Shown here one piece after another: positions 10,802-23,654 of a stretch of 64,000 nt of DNA; position 1 is the stretch's first letter; each line of letters opens with the position of its first letter. A model generated the notes under the pieces. It was not told the origin of the DNA and searched no databases. It saw only the letters and a list, made by a program, of their open reading frames with translations. The position numbers were made by a program, and so were the translations under genes. The stretch is from Tragulus kanchil. Lineage: Eukaryota > Chordata > Mammalia > Artiodactyla > Tragulidae. The DNA lies in assembly GCA_022376925.1 (NCBI GenBank), contig JAIOJX010000026.1, positions 202,406,400 through 202,470,399 of the forward strand. The letters run 5' to 3'.

Positions 10802-11322
10802 TAAAAAGATAGGATATTATGAAATTCTAATAATGGGAGAGAAGAGTTTCTTAAAACCCATATTGAAAGGGAAAGTCCCTTACATTTAATTCCACTTTGT
10901 TTTAAATGGAGGCATATGTGAACTCTCCATGTCTGAGACAGACACATTTGTATTCTAAATGACATTTCTTTGGAAGTTGTTTTTTTATTTTCTTTTTCTA
11001 TCATTTACTACTTCCTGTGAAGTGATCCACATAATAAATTGCCCTTATAATTTAGCAGTAGGGTAAGGATTCTTCTTTTCTGAAAGAAATCACAGTTAGC
11101 ATGATATGGGTTTGCCTCAGTTGCCAGGAAACTCAAAACTATATTTAAAGGTAAATTTCAGTGAACAAATTAGACAAATCTTCAGATATGACTTCTTAGT
11201 TGCTGAATTGGGTTTTAAGCTTGTGTTTTTATTTTAGTTCTCTTGTCATATGTATCTCACTGTAATCTGCCTCAGATGGTTGCAAAAGCAAGATAGATGG
11301 CATGTAATATAAATGAAAAAAT
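10802..11322. other. Single-copy AT-rich sequence
   Basis: No recognised repeat or gene. Confidence 0.5.
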
Positions 11323-11562
11323 AGGGCTTCCCTGGTGGTCCAGTGGATAAAGAGTCCACCTTGCAGTGCAAGGGGCACTGGTTCGATCCCTGGCCTGAGA
11401 AGATCCCACACACCATGGAGCAGCTGGACCTGTATGTCCAATTACTAGCCAGGACTCTGGAGCACATGTGCCCAGAGTCAGGTGCCCTGCAATGAGAGAG
11501 GCCTCTGCAATGGGAGGCCCACACAGGCCAGAGACATGGATGAAAATAAATAAATAAACAAT
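11323..11562 (+). mobile_element. CHR-type tRNA SINE (long form)
   Basis: Starts GGGCTTCCCTGGTGGTCCAG. It has the tRNA box B (GGTTCGATCCC), the body 'gaagatcccacacaccatgg' and 'tccaattactagccaggactc', and an AAATAAATAAAT tail. About 240 bases with internal losses. Similar A-rich segments on both sides (AAATGAAAAA) may be target-site duplications. Confidence 0.9.
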
Positions 11563-11899
11563 AACAGAGGTTGAAAAATTTTTAAATCAATAAATTAATT
11601 AATAAATGAAAAATCAGAAATGACCTATCAAGGATAAGTTCCAACCATTAAAAGTGGATAATGATTACACAGATGCATCACTATGATGATTCACAGCACA
11701 CACAGAAGAAAGTAGCTCTAAACTGTTAAGTGCTTGTCTGCTAGCTTTTCTTCTTGAAAATGCTGCTTACCTCAGACCTAATGAAATTAACCACTGACTA
11801 CAGAGCTGACATAAGCCACTGGGATTCACAACTTTAGGGGTGTTTCTTCTCTGTCCCACCAAAATAGAGTGATTTTTCTGCCCTAACTGTACTAAATTT

Positions 11900-12440
11900 A
11901 TGTTGACTATTGCTGCATAACAAAATATCCCCCTCAAAAAATACACTAATCTGAGTGCTGAAAACAAGCCCCTCCTTTTCTTTTTTTGCTTATGATCCTA
12001 TGAATTAGGAATTCAGGTCAACTCATTAGAGTGGCTCTGTTCCATGGTGTTGGCTAGGTCCTCCCTCGACTGCATTCAGCTGGTGGCTAGGCTGGTCTGG
12101 AAAGTCCAAGAGAGCTTCACTCTCATGTCTAGCTCTTTGCTGCTTCTCTATTGGCCTCTTTCTCTCTCCATGAAGCTTGACTTTCCTTACAGCATCATAG
12201 GCTTAAGACAGTCAAACTTCTTAGAGGGCCACTGGCTTCTGAGATGTGAGCAAAGAGAGAAGTGGAATCTATCAATCTGATGAGGCCCAGACGTGGAGGT
12301 CCTACAGAGTCATTTTAATTGTTTTTGACTCATTAAAAAAGTCTCAGGGCCACCTCAAATTGGAGAGGTGGAAGCATAAACTCCACCTCTCAGTGGGAAG
12401 AGTGACAGTTTACTTTTACTACTATTGAATATTTCTATTT
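11900..12440 (-). mobile_element. Probable old LTR remnant
   Basis: Segments such as 'ttgctgcataacaaaatat', 'aattaggaattcaggtcaa' and 'ttggctaggtcctccctcga' resemble mammalian ERVL/MaLR LTRs in reverse orientation. I recognise the pattern but not a specific subfamily. Confidence 0.45.
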
Positions 12441-12511
12441 ACACCACTGAGACACAATGCAATTTTCCAAATTGTGTCCAACTGTACTGATTTTATCTCT
12501 AATTTGGTTTT

Positions 12512-12672
12512 TTAATTTATCTGTGATATTGCATTGAGTCTCAGTTGTGGCATATGGGATCTTAGATCTTCATTGCAGCATGCAGGATCTAGTTCCCTAG
12601 GACCAAATATTGAGCCCAGCCCTCCTGCATTGGAACATGGAGTCTTAGTAACTAGACCACCAGGGAAGTCCC
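12512..12672 (-). mobile_element. Short CHR-type tRNA SINE
   Basis: Reverse-strand element ending CCACCAGGGAAGTCCC, with a decayed box B and 'cagttgtggcatatgggatc' in the body. Confidence 0.85.
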
Positions 12673-12784
12673 ACCTCTAAACTTCTAAAATCAAAACATT
12701 TTCAGATACAGTAAAAAGTAGAAGAAACACCCAAACCTTTATAGGGCAAAGCTATTAAGTCCTCCCAATAGCAATCAGACAAGC

Positions 12785-12985
12785 CCAGTTGGATTCCTAG
12801 CTGCATTCTTGCTAGCTTTGTAACATTAGATAAGCTATGAAAAGTTATAAGCCTGTTGACTAATCTGTAAAATGGGTTTTAATGACAACACTTACCTCTT
12901 AGAACTGCTGTGAGAATTAAATGATATAATGTGTGTGAGGCATTTGACCTCAGTGCCTGGTACTAAGCACTCAAAGTATGTTAGA
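12785..12985 (+). mobile_element. MIR SINE
   Basis: Plus-strand MIR: 'tctgtaaaatgggttttaatg', 'gagaattaaatgatataatg' and 'cctcagtgcctggtactaag' match the conserved core and 3' region. Confidence 0.85.
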
Positions 12986-13423
12986 TGTTGTCAAGACAGA
13001 CCTCAAAATTATGACCTAACGTTCTAGCTTACTTTTCTGTTCTTTTTGTTATGGTGTAAGTTGTGATTTTACTCAGGGGCCTACTTGTAGGCATGCTGCT
13101 TTCAAACCTCTTTGCTTTTAGATTTTATTGCTTAAAGGTCATTTCTCAAAATGACTTCTGCATAGTCAGTAAGCTTACACTTTCACTGGGTTATTTAGAT
13201 GCTTCCAGAGGCTTAAGAACTAGTGAACACAATTAATTTATCTTCTATGGATACTTCTCCCTAGAGCAACTGCAGTGGTCCAGCTTCATTGCTGAAATGA
13301 TATTTCATTTGCCAAAGATCTCATTAAATCAAATGACACCAAATTACTCTGCTTCCTTAGCTGTATGTGAACAAAGCACTGAGGAAAGAACAAATGCCTA
13401 AACCTGTAGGTCCAACATGTAAT
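12986..13423. other. Single-copy sequence
   Basis: No recognised repeat or gene. Confidence 0.5.
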
Positions 13424-15666
13424 CAGTTATTAATGCCATTCGATCTGAATTTAATGCCAGGTTTTCCTTTCTAATCTTCTTGGGTTGCCAAGTCAAGACA
13501 TGATAAGAGTTTGAAATTCTAATTCAGAGCACATTGTAACTCATGAACACTCAGATGACCTTTAAAATTCTTTTCTAACTCCCTTTTATGAAAATACTTC
13601 TTATTAAAGGTTCAAAAGCTTGTAAAGCAACAAATTTGCATCCCTCTGTTTGAATTCTAAGATAAAGCTCTTCAGTATTTTTCTTGTCATGTGGACATTT
13701 ATCCATCACTTCAACTTTCTGTTTCTTGGCATGCCTCCCAGTAGACCACTCTCCCATGAAAAGTTCTGTGGCCCAGGGCTGGCCAGGCTCTCCCCCTACC
13801 CCTGGGCTATTTTTCTTAATTTCACTTCAAACTCTTCCTCTCCATCATATGGGGTTCTCTTGGAATATAGGAGTGGCTCAAGGTGGGTGGTTGGCTAACT
13901 TGCACTTTTCCCTCTCTGACCATCTCTTTCTCTTTGTTCTCTCCCTCTGATCTCCATCTTTCTCCTTACCCATACATTATCTCTTCTCCTTCCTCCTTCT
14001 CTTGCAACACACAAATGTATTCATTCCTGTGCTTTAAATACAATCCATATGTCTTTCTTAAATTGATCAGTTCTCTAAATGTCTGATTCCTATTCCCAGT
14101 CGCCTACTTAATATTCGTGTTCAAATGTCTCACAGATAACTTGAATTAATCATGTCCAAAACCTGAACTCTTGATTTTTCTTTCTACCTAATTTTATTCC
14201 TTCCCCAATTTTCCCCTGCTCAGTAGCTGAAATTGCCAAAGCTAATTTGTTGCAACCAAAAACCTAAACCTAGTCCTCTTTCTTTTCTTTCAACATCAAT
14301 GCAATAGATTTATTAGCACATACTATTGAGTTTACCTCTAAAACAAGTTTTCTTTTTCGTCCTCTTCTATTTATCTCCAGGGCCTTGGTGCAAGCCACCA
14401 CATAACCACATCTTTTGAACTCTTTAATAAAGAATTCTTTTTTACTCTGACTTATAAGTCCACTCTTCCCTACCTTTCACCTTCTTGATTATCCCATGAA
14501 GAGAGCACTGCACTTTAGTCAGATTGTAGTGGTGAGATTTTCTTAATGTAACTAAAAAATGAACACCTTTCAGTTATTAATGCCATTCCTTTAAAATTCT
14601 TGGGTTGCCAAGTCAAGACATGATAAGAGTTTGAAATTCTAATTCAGAGCACATTGTAACTCATGAACACTCAGATGACCTTTAAAATTCTTTTCTAACT
14701 CCCTTTTATGAAAATACTTCTTATTAAAGGTTCAAAAGCTTGTAAAGCAACAAATTTGCATCCCTCTGTTTGAATTCTAAGATAAAGCTCTTCAGTATTT
14801 TTCTTGTCATGTGGACATTTATCCATCACTTCAACTTTCTGTTTCTTGGCATGCCTCCCAGTAGACCACTCTCCCATGAAAAGTTCTGTGGCCCAGGGCT
14901 GGCCAGGCTCTCCCCCTACCCCTGGGCTATTTTTCTTAATTTCACTTCAAACTCTTCCTCTCCATCATATGGGGTTCTCTTGGAATATAGGAGTGGCTCA
15001 AGGTGGGTGGTTGGCTAACTTGCACTTTTCCCTCTCTGACCATCTCTTTCTCTTTGTTCTCCCCCTCTGATCTCCATCTTTCTCCTTACCCATACATTAT
15101 CTCTTCTCCTTCCTCCTTCTCTTGCAACACACAAATGTATTCATTCCTGTGCTTTAAATACAATCCATATGTCTTTCTTAAATTGATCAGTTCTCTAAAT
15201 GTCTGATTCCTATTCCCAGTCGCCTACTTAATATTCGTGTTCAAATGTCTCACAGATAACTTGAATTAATCATGTCCAAAACCTGAACTCTTGATTTTTC
15301 TTTCTACCTAATTTTATTCCTTCCCCAATTTTCCCCTGCTCAGTAGCTGAAATTGCCAAAGCTAATTTGTTGCAACCAAAAACCTAAACCTAGTCCTCTT
15401 TCTTTTCTTTCAACATCAATGCAATAGATTTATTAGCACATACTATTGAGTTTACCTCTAAAACAAGTTTTCTTTTTCGTCCTCTTCTATTTATCTCCAG
15501 GGCCTTGGTGCAAGCCACCACATAACCACATCTTTTGAACTCTTTAATAAAGAATTCTTTTTTACTCTGACTTATAAGTCCACTCTTCCCTACCTTTCAC
15601 CTTCTTGATTATCCCATGAAGAGAGCACTGCACTTTAGTCAGATTGTAGTGGTGAGATTTTCTTAA
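13424..15666. repeat. Tandem duplication 6 (13424-14546 and 14571-15666)
   Basis: Main offset 1120. The first 20 or so bases of copy 2 match copy 1, then copy 2 lacks about 27 bases (the TCGATCTGAATTTAATGCC region) before the copies align again at TTCTTGGGTTGCC. After copy 1, 14547-14570 differs from the true flank at 15667. One substitution was noted in the pyrimidine-rich part (T in copy 1, C at 15062). No recognised mobile element within the unit. Confidence 0.93.
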
Positions 15667-17585
15667 GGAAACAAGGCAGTGAAAAGAACAGAACTTCCCC
15701 AGAGTCTTGGAGAGAAGTGACAAACTCAGCCTTAGAGGCTGAGTATCCTTCTTAGGGACAAGAAATTCTTTTACCCCTTCAGATATCTACTGTTGTGGCT
15801 TAATTTTCTCCTTTTCTTGATTACATTTTTTTTTTTTTTTGAGCCAAAGAAGCATCTTATTTTGTGAAGAACTGAGGTATCCGGGCCCTCTTGAGAAGAA
15901 CTGATGCTGATATGCTTTAGCTTAAATTACATTATTCATTCCCACCTGCCACAAGGCAAAAATAAAGTCACAGGGATTAGCAAAGTTACCAGGGTCTCCA
16001 AAACTCTGTCAGAAGGAAATAGCCTAATTCTTTCTCTGAAACTAGAATAAACAGACATATCCAGACACTACTTCCAAATTAGAAATCTTTTTTCCAGATT
16101 GGAAATCTTTGTTAGGTGGCCTATGAAACCAGAAGCATAAAATAATGTTAGGAACCATATTTTGTACAGATTTTACTGTAATGTCAATGAACAGCTGTGG
16201 ATGGCTTTAAAGTCCTCAGTATTCTGGGCCCATTTAGCATCCTTAATACCTTATACTCTACACTCCTTGGCATAACTCATCACTTTATTATCTCAGGAAG
16301 ACACTGGGCCTCCATCTTGTCATTCTTCCCATTCTTCTACCCGGAAAGTCCTTCTGCTGCCCATGCCCTCCCTCTTACTCTCCACTTAGCTAAATTCTAC
16401 ACTTTTTTCCAGAGTCAGCTGTAGTTCCATGAGATCCATGACACTTAACCAGATGGTAGGAATTGCATGAGTTTCTTTCTTCAAATGCCTCTTCAACTCT
16501 TAGTAAATACTGACTTATAATAATTACACTTCTGTGATTGATTATATATAGTAACACAAGTAGCAGTTTTAAAGCACTTTATTGAAATGTTCAATGATTG
16601 CTTTCTCCCTGTATCTCACAACTCAGGAATGCAGGTAGGTGTCCTTAGCCTTTCTTTACCAATAAGAATTCTGGGCATCAGAATTCCCAGGGTCACACAG
16701 ATAAGAAGGCCCACATCAATTGATGACATTTGAGATTCTCTTTCCATTACATCACATCACTTCTCTAGAAACTGTGGGTGTTTTTCACTGGGCATTTTAT
16801 ACTCATCATCTATTACTGCAGGAACTGCAGAAAATGGAAATGAAGTTCTTTCTTTTTATGCTGACATTTGTCAGATTCTTTAGTCTTGGAATCTTTTTGT
16901 CAATTCTATCTTCTGGCTCCCACTTTCCTTATTTCCTGAGAGTCTGCACTGACTTTTCCCTAGCACAGGCCCCCTTCATTCTTTCCTGGAGAATCACTAC
17001 CCCTGTTAAACTGGCTTCCTGCAGCCAGTCTTACCCCATGGAACCCTCCAAACTACAGTCTGGAAGAATTTTCTAGAACACAAGTTGGAGCTTGATATAC
17101 TTGCACTTTTAAAATTTCAATGGTTCATCATAGCTCTCAAAATAAATCCCTAATTCCTTAGCATTGCGTGTAAAGCTTACTAACACGAGGTTCTTACTTA
17201 CTTCTCTCAAATTTCATTTTCCAAGCATGTTGAATACCTTAATTTTTTCCATCTATACTATCTTGCTGTAGATGGAATCTGGGAACGCATCATCTGGAGC
17301 TTACAGACCCCTGGTAGGAGAGAGATGTTTATGGATGGAATCCAGAAACTTGGATAGAAAAACTTACAAGTTTATTTTCACCCAACTCTAACTGGACTTT
17401 AGTACTTCCTCCAATTTATGAATGTAACCAACAAAGGACAGTAGTATTATCAGGACCTGTACTATTCTCACTAATAGAAAACAAAGATATTTTCATATCA
17501 CCATAATAATTATTGAAGGTACTACAATATATAATATTATGACTATCATTATTGAGAAATTTATAGTGGTTATTAGCACTCATCT
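15667..17585. other. Mostly single-copy sequence with old repeat traces
   Basis: A T-run at about 15825-15840. 16620-16710 has MIR-like reverse-strand features ('cccagggtcacacagataag'). 16960-17200 resembles an old interspersed repeat ('caatggttcatcatagctctc', 'aaataaatccctaattcctt') that I cannot assign. No gene seen; the open frames at 16197-16424 and 16720-17076 lack coding signs. Confidence 0.45.
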
Positions 17586-17836
17586 AAATATTGTTACTTA
17601 ATTAGGCAAGAATCACATATAGTACTAAGTATATAATACTGAAATATTTTTTAAAAATTTGCTAACTATAGTTCAAAACAATCAATTGTTTTTTTAACCC
17701 TATGTATTTTATTTTATTTGTTAAATACTTATTCTAGGAAGGGACCCTTAGGCTTCACCAGATTGTCAGAATGATTCAAGTCTCAAAAAAGGCAAGATCC
17801 CCTACCTTCATTGTTCTTCTTCCTTAGAATGTTCTT

Positions 17837-18135
17837 TTTTTTTTTTAAAGATTTATTTATTTATTTATTTTGGGCGGGCCACTTCTATTGGTCTTTCATT
17901 TCTCTATTTTCATCCGTCTTTGTTCTTTGGCTCCTGTGGGCCTCCCATTGTGGTGGCGTCTGTTGACTCAGAGCGCTGTGTCTGGGCGCATGCGCTCCAG
18001 AGCTCCTGCTCGGCAATTGGACACCTCAGTCTAGCCGCTCTGCGGCACGTGGAATCTTCCCAGGCCAGGGATCAAACCGGCGCCCCTTGCACTGCAAGGC
18101 GGTGTCCTTATCCACTCACCACCAGGGGAAGCCCT
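17837..18135 (-). mobile_element. CHR-type SINE with 32-bp internal deletion
   Basis: Reverse-strand CHR SINE with T-rich tail, ATTTATTTATTTATTT and head CCAGGGGAAGCCC. Target-site duplication TTAGAATGTTCTTT at 17823-17836 and 18136-18149. Compared with the copy at 18930 it lacks 32 bases between two GGGCGGG-like direct repeats. Confidence 0.92.
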
Positions 18136-18214
18136 TTAGAATGTTCTTTGACCTTGAAGTCTGCATCTTTGACCTGGCTAACTCTCACTCATTCCTCTGA
18201 ATGGGATTTATACC

Positions 18215-18320
18215 TTTGGTTTTCCATTTTAGCCACACAAGTTCCAAAGCCAGTGGTTGAACCTGTGTCCCCTGTGATGGAGGTGCAGAGTCTTAACTAC
18301 TGGACCACCAGGGAAGTCCC
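18215..18320 (-). mobile_element. Short CHR-type SINE
   Basis: Reverse strand: 'agccacacaagttccaaagc', decayed box B (GTGGTTGAACC), and end TGGACCACCAGGGAAGTCCC. Confidence 0.88.
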
Positions 18321-18487
18321 CTAAGGGACTAAGGGTCCCCTAAGGGTGCAGTTTAAAAGGTAAGCCTTGACGGTCCTATCACTGATTCTCCAAGATTGGG
18401 AGAACTTCTGGTCTGGCAGTGAACTTTGCTCAGTTATGGACCCTGATTTTGCTCTGGTATGATTATCTTTCAACCAGTTGATTCTAA

Positions 18488-18556
18488 TACGCATGCAAAC
18501 TCTTTGAGGACAGTCCAGTGACTTTATCTCTGTTATATCCACTATGTCCAAGACAC
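18488..18556 (+). mobile_element. L2 3' end fragment
   Basis: 'aactctttgaggacagtcc' and 'ttatatccactatgtccaag' match a decayed L2 tail. Confidence 0.55.
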
Positions 18557-18924
18557 AGTGTGGTCAGTGGTCCTCTGTCCAACTGATTCTCACCCCCTTC
18601 TAGCTGCATGCCACCCTGAACCATTCAGTCATACAATGTTTATTCTGAATCTCCTAGGTCCCCAGGGACTTTGAAATATTGTTACTTAATAGGCAAGAAT
18701 CACATATAGTACTAAGTATATAATACTGAAATATTTTTTAAAAATTTGCTAACTATAGTTCAAAACAATCAATTGTTTTTTTAACCCTATGTATTTTATT
18801 TTATTTGTTAAATACTTATTCTAGGAAGGGACCCTTAGGCTTCACCAGATTGTCAGAATGATTCAAGTCTCAAAAAAGGCAAGATCCCCTACCTTCATTG
18901 TTCTTCTTCCTTAGAATGTTCTTT

Positions 18925-19254
18925 TTTTTTTTTAAAGATTTATTTATTTATTTATTTTGGGCGGGGGTCGGGTTGGGGAGGGAGGGAAGCTGGCGGGCCA
19001 CTTCTATTGGTCTTTCATTTCTCTATTTTCATCCGTCTTTGTTCTTTGGCTCCTGTGGGCCTCCCATTGTGGTGGCGTCTGTTGACTCAGAGCGCTGTGT
19101 CTGGGCGCATGCGCTCCAGAGCTCCTGCTCGGCAATTGGACACCTCAGTCTAGCCGCTCTGCGGCACGTGGAATCTTCCCAGGCCAGGGATCAAACCGGC
19201 GCCCCTTGCACTGCAAGGCGGTGTCCTTATCCACTCACCACCAGGGGAAGCCCT
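18925..19254 (-). mobile_element. CHR-type SINE, full-length copy
   Basis: Duplicate of 17837-18135 that retains the 32-base G-rich segment (GGGTCGGGTTGGGGAGGGAG) normal for this family. It is therefore the intact version. Confidence 0.92.
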
Positions 19255-19333
19255 TTAGAATGTTCTTTGACCTTGAAGTCTGCATCTTTGACCTGGCTAA
19301 CTCTCACTCATTCCTCTGAATGGGATTTATACC

Positions 19334-19439
19334 TTTGGTTTTCCATTTTAGCCACACAAGTTCCAAAGCCAGTGGTTGAACCTGTGTCCCCTGTGATGGA
19401 GGTGCAGAGTCTTAACTACTGGACCACCAGGGAAGTCCC
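19334..19439 (-). mobile_element. Short CHR-type SINE, duplicate
   Basis: Duplicate of 18215-18320. Confidence 0.88.
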
Positions 19440-19605
19440 CTAAGGGACTAAGGGTCCCCTAAGGGTGCAGTTTAAAAGGTAAGCCTTGACGGTCCTATCA
19501 CTGATTCTCCAAGATTGGGAGAACTTCTGGTCTGGCAGTGAACTTTGCTCAGTTATGGACCCTGATTTTGCTCTGGTATGATTATCTTTCAACCAGTTGA
19601 TTCTA

Positions 19606-19675
19606 ATACACATGCAAACTCTTTGAGGACAGTCCAGTGACTTTATCTCTGTTATATCCACTATGTCCAAGACAC
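19606..19675 (+). mobile_element. L2 3' end fragment, duplicate
   Basis: Duplicate of 18488-18556, with one substitution (A at 19610). Confidence 0.55.
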
Positions 19676-19889
19676 AGTGTGGTCAGTGGTCCTCTGTCCA
19701 ACTGATTCTCACCCCCTTCTAGCTGCATGCCACCCTGAACCATTCAGTCATACAATGTTTATTCTGAATCTCCTAGGTCCCAGGGACTTTGTAGGTACTG
19801 AAAGTAAAGAAGATAATAATACAGAAAGGAATTCCTGACCTAAATCTTTACATGTTCATGAAGTTAGCTAGTCAATAAACAAAATTTAG

Positions 19890-20172
19890 GAAGTAAAACA
19901 TTCCAGTCAGAAAGAACAACACTGTGTGATTCCTCTGGTGTTAGGAACCTACAGTAGTCAAAGTCATAGGCACAGAGTGTAGAACTGTGGCTACAAGGGG
20001 TAAAGGGATGAGAAGTTACTATTTAACAGGTCTAGCTTTTCAGTTTAGGAAGACTGGTCTGCAGATGGATGGATGGATTGTGGTTGCACAACAATGTGAA
20101 TGAACTGAACTGCACACTTTGAAATGATTAAAATGGTAAATGTTATGAATATTTTATCACAATTTTTCAAAA
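19890..20172 (+). mobile_element. LINE-1 (L1M-type) 3' end
   Basis: Ends with 'gatggattgtggttgcacaa', 'gaactgcacactttgaaatg' and 'taaaatggtaaatgttatg', followed by 'attttatcacaattttt'. This is the standard 3' UTR end of older L1 subfamilies. The upstream limit is uncertain. Confidence 0.75.
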
Positions 20173-20808
20173 GCAAAACACACTGTATTAGATGGGAAAT
20201 GTGCTGGAGAAAAGTAAAAATGGGAAGAGGGTACTGGGAAGGGCTGAGAGATAAAAGGTTGGGAGAGGCCTCAGGGCTACGGGATTTCTTGCTTGTTTTT
20301 GCTCAGAGCATGAGCTATAGGAACAAACCACCTCTTTGGAAGAAGATTCAGAAAGACCTATCTCCTCTCTATGATCATCAGCAGTGGGTAAAAAAGTGGA
20401 GCATATTTAACACGCATTGCTAGATTCCCAAGAACTGGATGCCTCTCATTTCCTTAACGCCTTCTGGGAAAAGCACATGGTCAACGAGTAAAGTCCTTAG
20501 GCAGAATATTGGCATCTCAGTTTGTTACTTGGACCTGCCATTTATCTTTCCTCCTCCACTTTTCAGTTTGACATAGCGCTTCTCTGCTGTGTGTCATCAA
20601 AGAATTATGAGACCATTTGAGGAGGTGAATAGGATTCATTTTAGAGAAATCAGATAATTATATCTGATTTATGTCTCTCGTGTCCTCATAAATCATCTTA
20701 ATATCCATGCTTTTGTAAGTTTGGTTTTATGCTATTTACTTTTCTAACTCACAAAGAAAATCAATGGGGAGTCCAAGTCTAATTGTAATCTTTCAGTAAG
20801 CAGTTTGA
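20173..20808. other. Single-copy sequence
   Basis: No recognised repeat. An open frame at 20124-20423 overlaps the L1 tail and has no splice context or recognisable domain. Confidence 0.45.
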
Positions 20809-23040
20809 CTTTTGTTCTTTTTTTTTTATTAAAATACAGCCTTTTATTCAAGTAAACATTATCAAGGATAAAGATTTTATATCAAAGTTTGATCTATAAA
20901 ATATTAAAACAACTGGTTATAAAATGAAACTTCTATCCAGTCAAGGCGGTTTGCACTTTGCAGCATCAACTGTACCTCACAGTTGCTTTTTCTTTTTTTT
21001 CTTTTTTTTTTAAAGATAATTTGACAAACAAATAAGCACAGGCCTCCTAATACTCTTGTTCATCTCTAACATAAGGTTCCACTATTCAGGAACACTATGA
21101 CCAGCAAAGTCTCATGAAATATTCTATCTACTACTCCTTTGTAATGTTTTCTTAATGAAATAGTGAGACTTTTATTGGAAACTGGCAAATGATGAGTCAT
21201 CTTATATTGTCTAGATCCTAAAGTATAGATTGCCAAAGCTGAATCCATTTAAATATTAAAAATATTCCTTCCCTCTTCTTACTGTCTTCTGAGACAAAAA
21301 CATGGAGTTTAGCTGAGAACACAACCTAAAAACAAGCAATCTATCTAATTAACGAGATGACATGTGGCTTCAAGAACAAGCTTCCGTGATAACGGTGCTG
21401 CCATTAATTTCCTTCTCTGGATCATTTTTAATTCTTTCAAAAGGGAACCCTTTGACATTTGATCATTGTGAAGATGCATTACTACCACTTCTAACATTCT
21501 TAGAAAATGGAACTCTTCAAGTGGCTGCTAAAAGCAGAGCCTTTGACTGAATATGTTATCAGCTCCAGGGTTTTAAGGTCAGTAATGTCTAGCGTCAAAA
21601 ACTTTTAAAAGTCATTTCTTTCATAATTAAGATGAATTTTGAATCCTTTTCATTCTTCTATCCACTTTCTGTATCTGTTTAATTTAATATTTGTAAAATA
21701 ATCCCTTCTCTTATAACATGTCTTCTATTCCTGGGCTTTATTTTCATAATGAAATTCATTTGTACAGGGCAATGAACCTCAAGGTTTGACTAAAGAAAGT
21801 AGTTTAATTTGTCTTGCTTTCTTCATCTGTAAAGTGGCAAAAACTCTTTTCAACTCTAACAGTACAACTGCTGGAGATGATTTGCTCTCTTGGTGTCATT
21901 TATAATGTGCATACCCATCACTCTCCTTTTGTTCTTTTTTTTTTATTAAAATACAGCCTTTTATTCAAGTAAACATTATCAAGGATAAAGATTTTATATC
22001 AAAGTTTGATCTATAAAATATTAAAACAACTGGTTATAAAATGAAACTTCTATCCAGTCAAGGCGGTTTGCACTTTGCAGCATCAACTGTACCTCACAGT
22101 TCCTTTTCCTTTTTTTCTTTTTTTAAAGATAATTTGACAAACAAATAAGCACAGGCCTCCTAATACTCTTGTTCATCTCTAACATAAGGTTCCACTATTC
22201 AGGAACACTATGACCAGCAAAGTCTCATGAAATATTCTATCTACTACTCCTTTGTAATGTTTTCTTAATGAAATAGTGAGACTTTTATTGGAAACTGGCA
22301 AATGATGAGTCATCTTATATTGTCTAGATCCTAAAGTATAGATTGCCAAAGCTGAATCCATTTAAATATTAAAAATATTCCTTCCCTCTTCTTACTGTCT
22401 TCTGAGACAAAAACATGGAGTTTAGCTGAGAACACAACCTAAAAACAAGCAATCTATCTAATTAACGAGATGACATGTGGCTTCAAGAACAAGCTTCCGT
22501 GATAACGGTGCTGCCATTAATTTCCTTCTCTGGATCATTTTTAATTCTTTCAAAAGGGAACCCTTTGACATTTGATCATTGTGAAGATGCATTACTACCA
22601 CTTCTAACATTCTTAGAAAATGGAACTCTTCAAGTGGCTGCTAAAAGCAGAGCCTTTGACTGAATATGTTATCAGCTCCAGGGTTTTAAGGTCAGTAATG
22701 TCTAGCGTCAAAAACTTTTAAAAGTCATTTCTTTCATAATTAAGATGAATTTTGAATCCTTTTCATTCTTCTATCCACTTTCTGTATCTGTTTAATTTAA
22801 TATTTGTAAAATAATCCCTTCTCTTATAACATGTCTTCTATTCCTGGGCTTTATTTTCATAATGAAATTCATTTGTACAGGGCAATGAACCTCAAGGTTT
22901 GACTAAAGAAAGTAGTTTAATTTGTCTTGCTTTCTTCATCTGTAAAGTGGCAAAAACTCTTTTCAACTCTAACAGTACAACTGCTGGAGATGATTTGCTC
23001 TCTTGGTGTCATTTATAATGTGCATACCCATCACTCTCCT
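20809..23040. repeat. Tandem duplication 8 (20809-21926 and 21926-23040)
   Basis: Offset 1113 after a T/C-run difference of four bases (20985-21012 versus 22103-22126, with two nearby substitutions); 1117 before it. No recognised mobile element. Both short open frames in the unit are preserved only because the copies are nearly identical. Confidence 0.94.
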
Positions 23041-23074
23041 AAGCACTGGAGCCAGTGAATTATTTTTGTTTGGT

Positions 23075-23441
23075 GCATGTTCATTTTTTAAAATTTTTAT
23101 TTATTTTTATTTAATTTTGGCTATTCTGGGTTTTCACTGCTGCCACAGGCTCTTCTCTAGTTGCAGGGAGTGGGGGCTACTCTCTAATTAAGGTGAACAG
23201 GCTTCTTGTTGCAGTGACTTTTCTTGCTGTGGAGTTTGGACTCTAGGGCACATGAGCTTCAGTAGTTGCGGCACATGGGCTCAACAGTTGAGGCTCCAAG
23301 GCTCTAGAGCACAGGTTCCATAGTTGTGGCTCATGGATTTAGTTGCTCTGCAGCATGTGGGATCTTCCCAGATCAGGGATTGAACCTGTGTCTCTTGCAT
23401 TGGCAGGCGAGCTCTTTACCACTGAGCTACCAGAGAAGCCC
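23075..23441 (-). mobile_element. CHR-1-like long tRNA SINE
   Basis: Reverse-strand element of about 360 bases: 'tctctagttgcagggagtgg', 'cttgctgtggagtttggac', 'gcagcatgtgggatcttccc' and 'gagctaccagagaagccc'. Possible target-site duplication CCAGTGAATT at 23052 and CCAATGAATT at 23442. Confidence 0.85.
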
Positions 23442-23654
23442 ACCAATGAATTCTTGTCTGGACTCCTTCCAAAGGCTCCTCACAGGGTTCTCCACTAGGC
23501 CAGCCCTCCTCCCTCCAAACTGTCCTGCACATGGCTAGAGTGTAGAGAAAGATTTCACATGCAAGAGGCAGGTGTGGAACTGGCTTGCTCCAGAGATCAT
23601 TATAAACCCTTAAGCCCAAGGTCCTCAGACACACGTCACCATCAGATCTTTCCC

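Larger units (their letters stand above)
17586..19791. repeat. Tandem duplication 7 (17586-18673 and 18674-19791)
   Basis: Exact head-to-tail junction. Offset 1087-1088 in the first part and about 1118-1119 after a 32-base length difference inside the CHR SINE. Other differences: one base in a short AT run, one C in a C-run (18661), and G/A at 18492 versus 19610. These are the clearest non-homopolymer differences between any pair of copies and could be allelic. Confidence 0.95.

Noticed and set aside
18898..19443. 181-codon open frame, the longest in the window
   Set aside because: It is a read-through of the reverse-strand CHR SINE and the following short CHR SINE. Similar frames at 25962-26288, 34487-34900, 51399-51707, 60298-60732 and 62405-62783 share the same SINE-derived residues.
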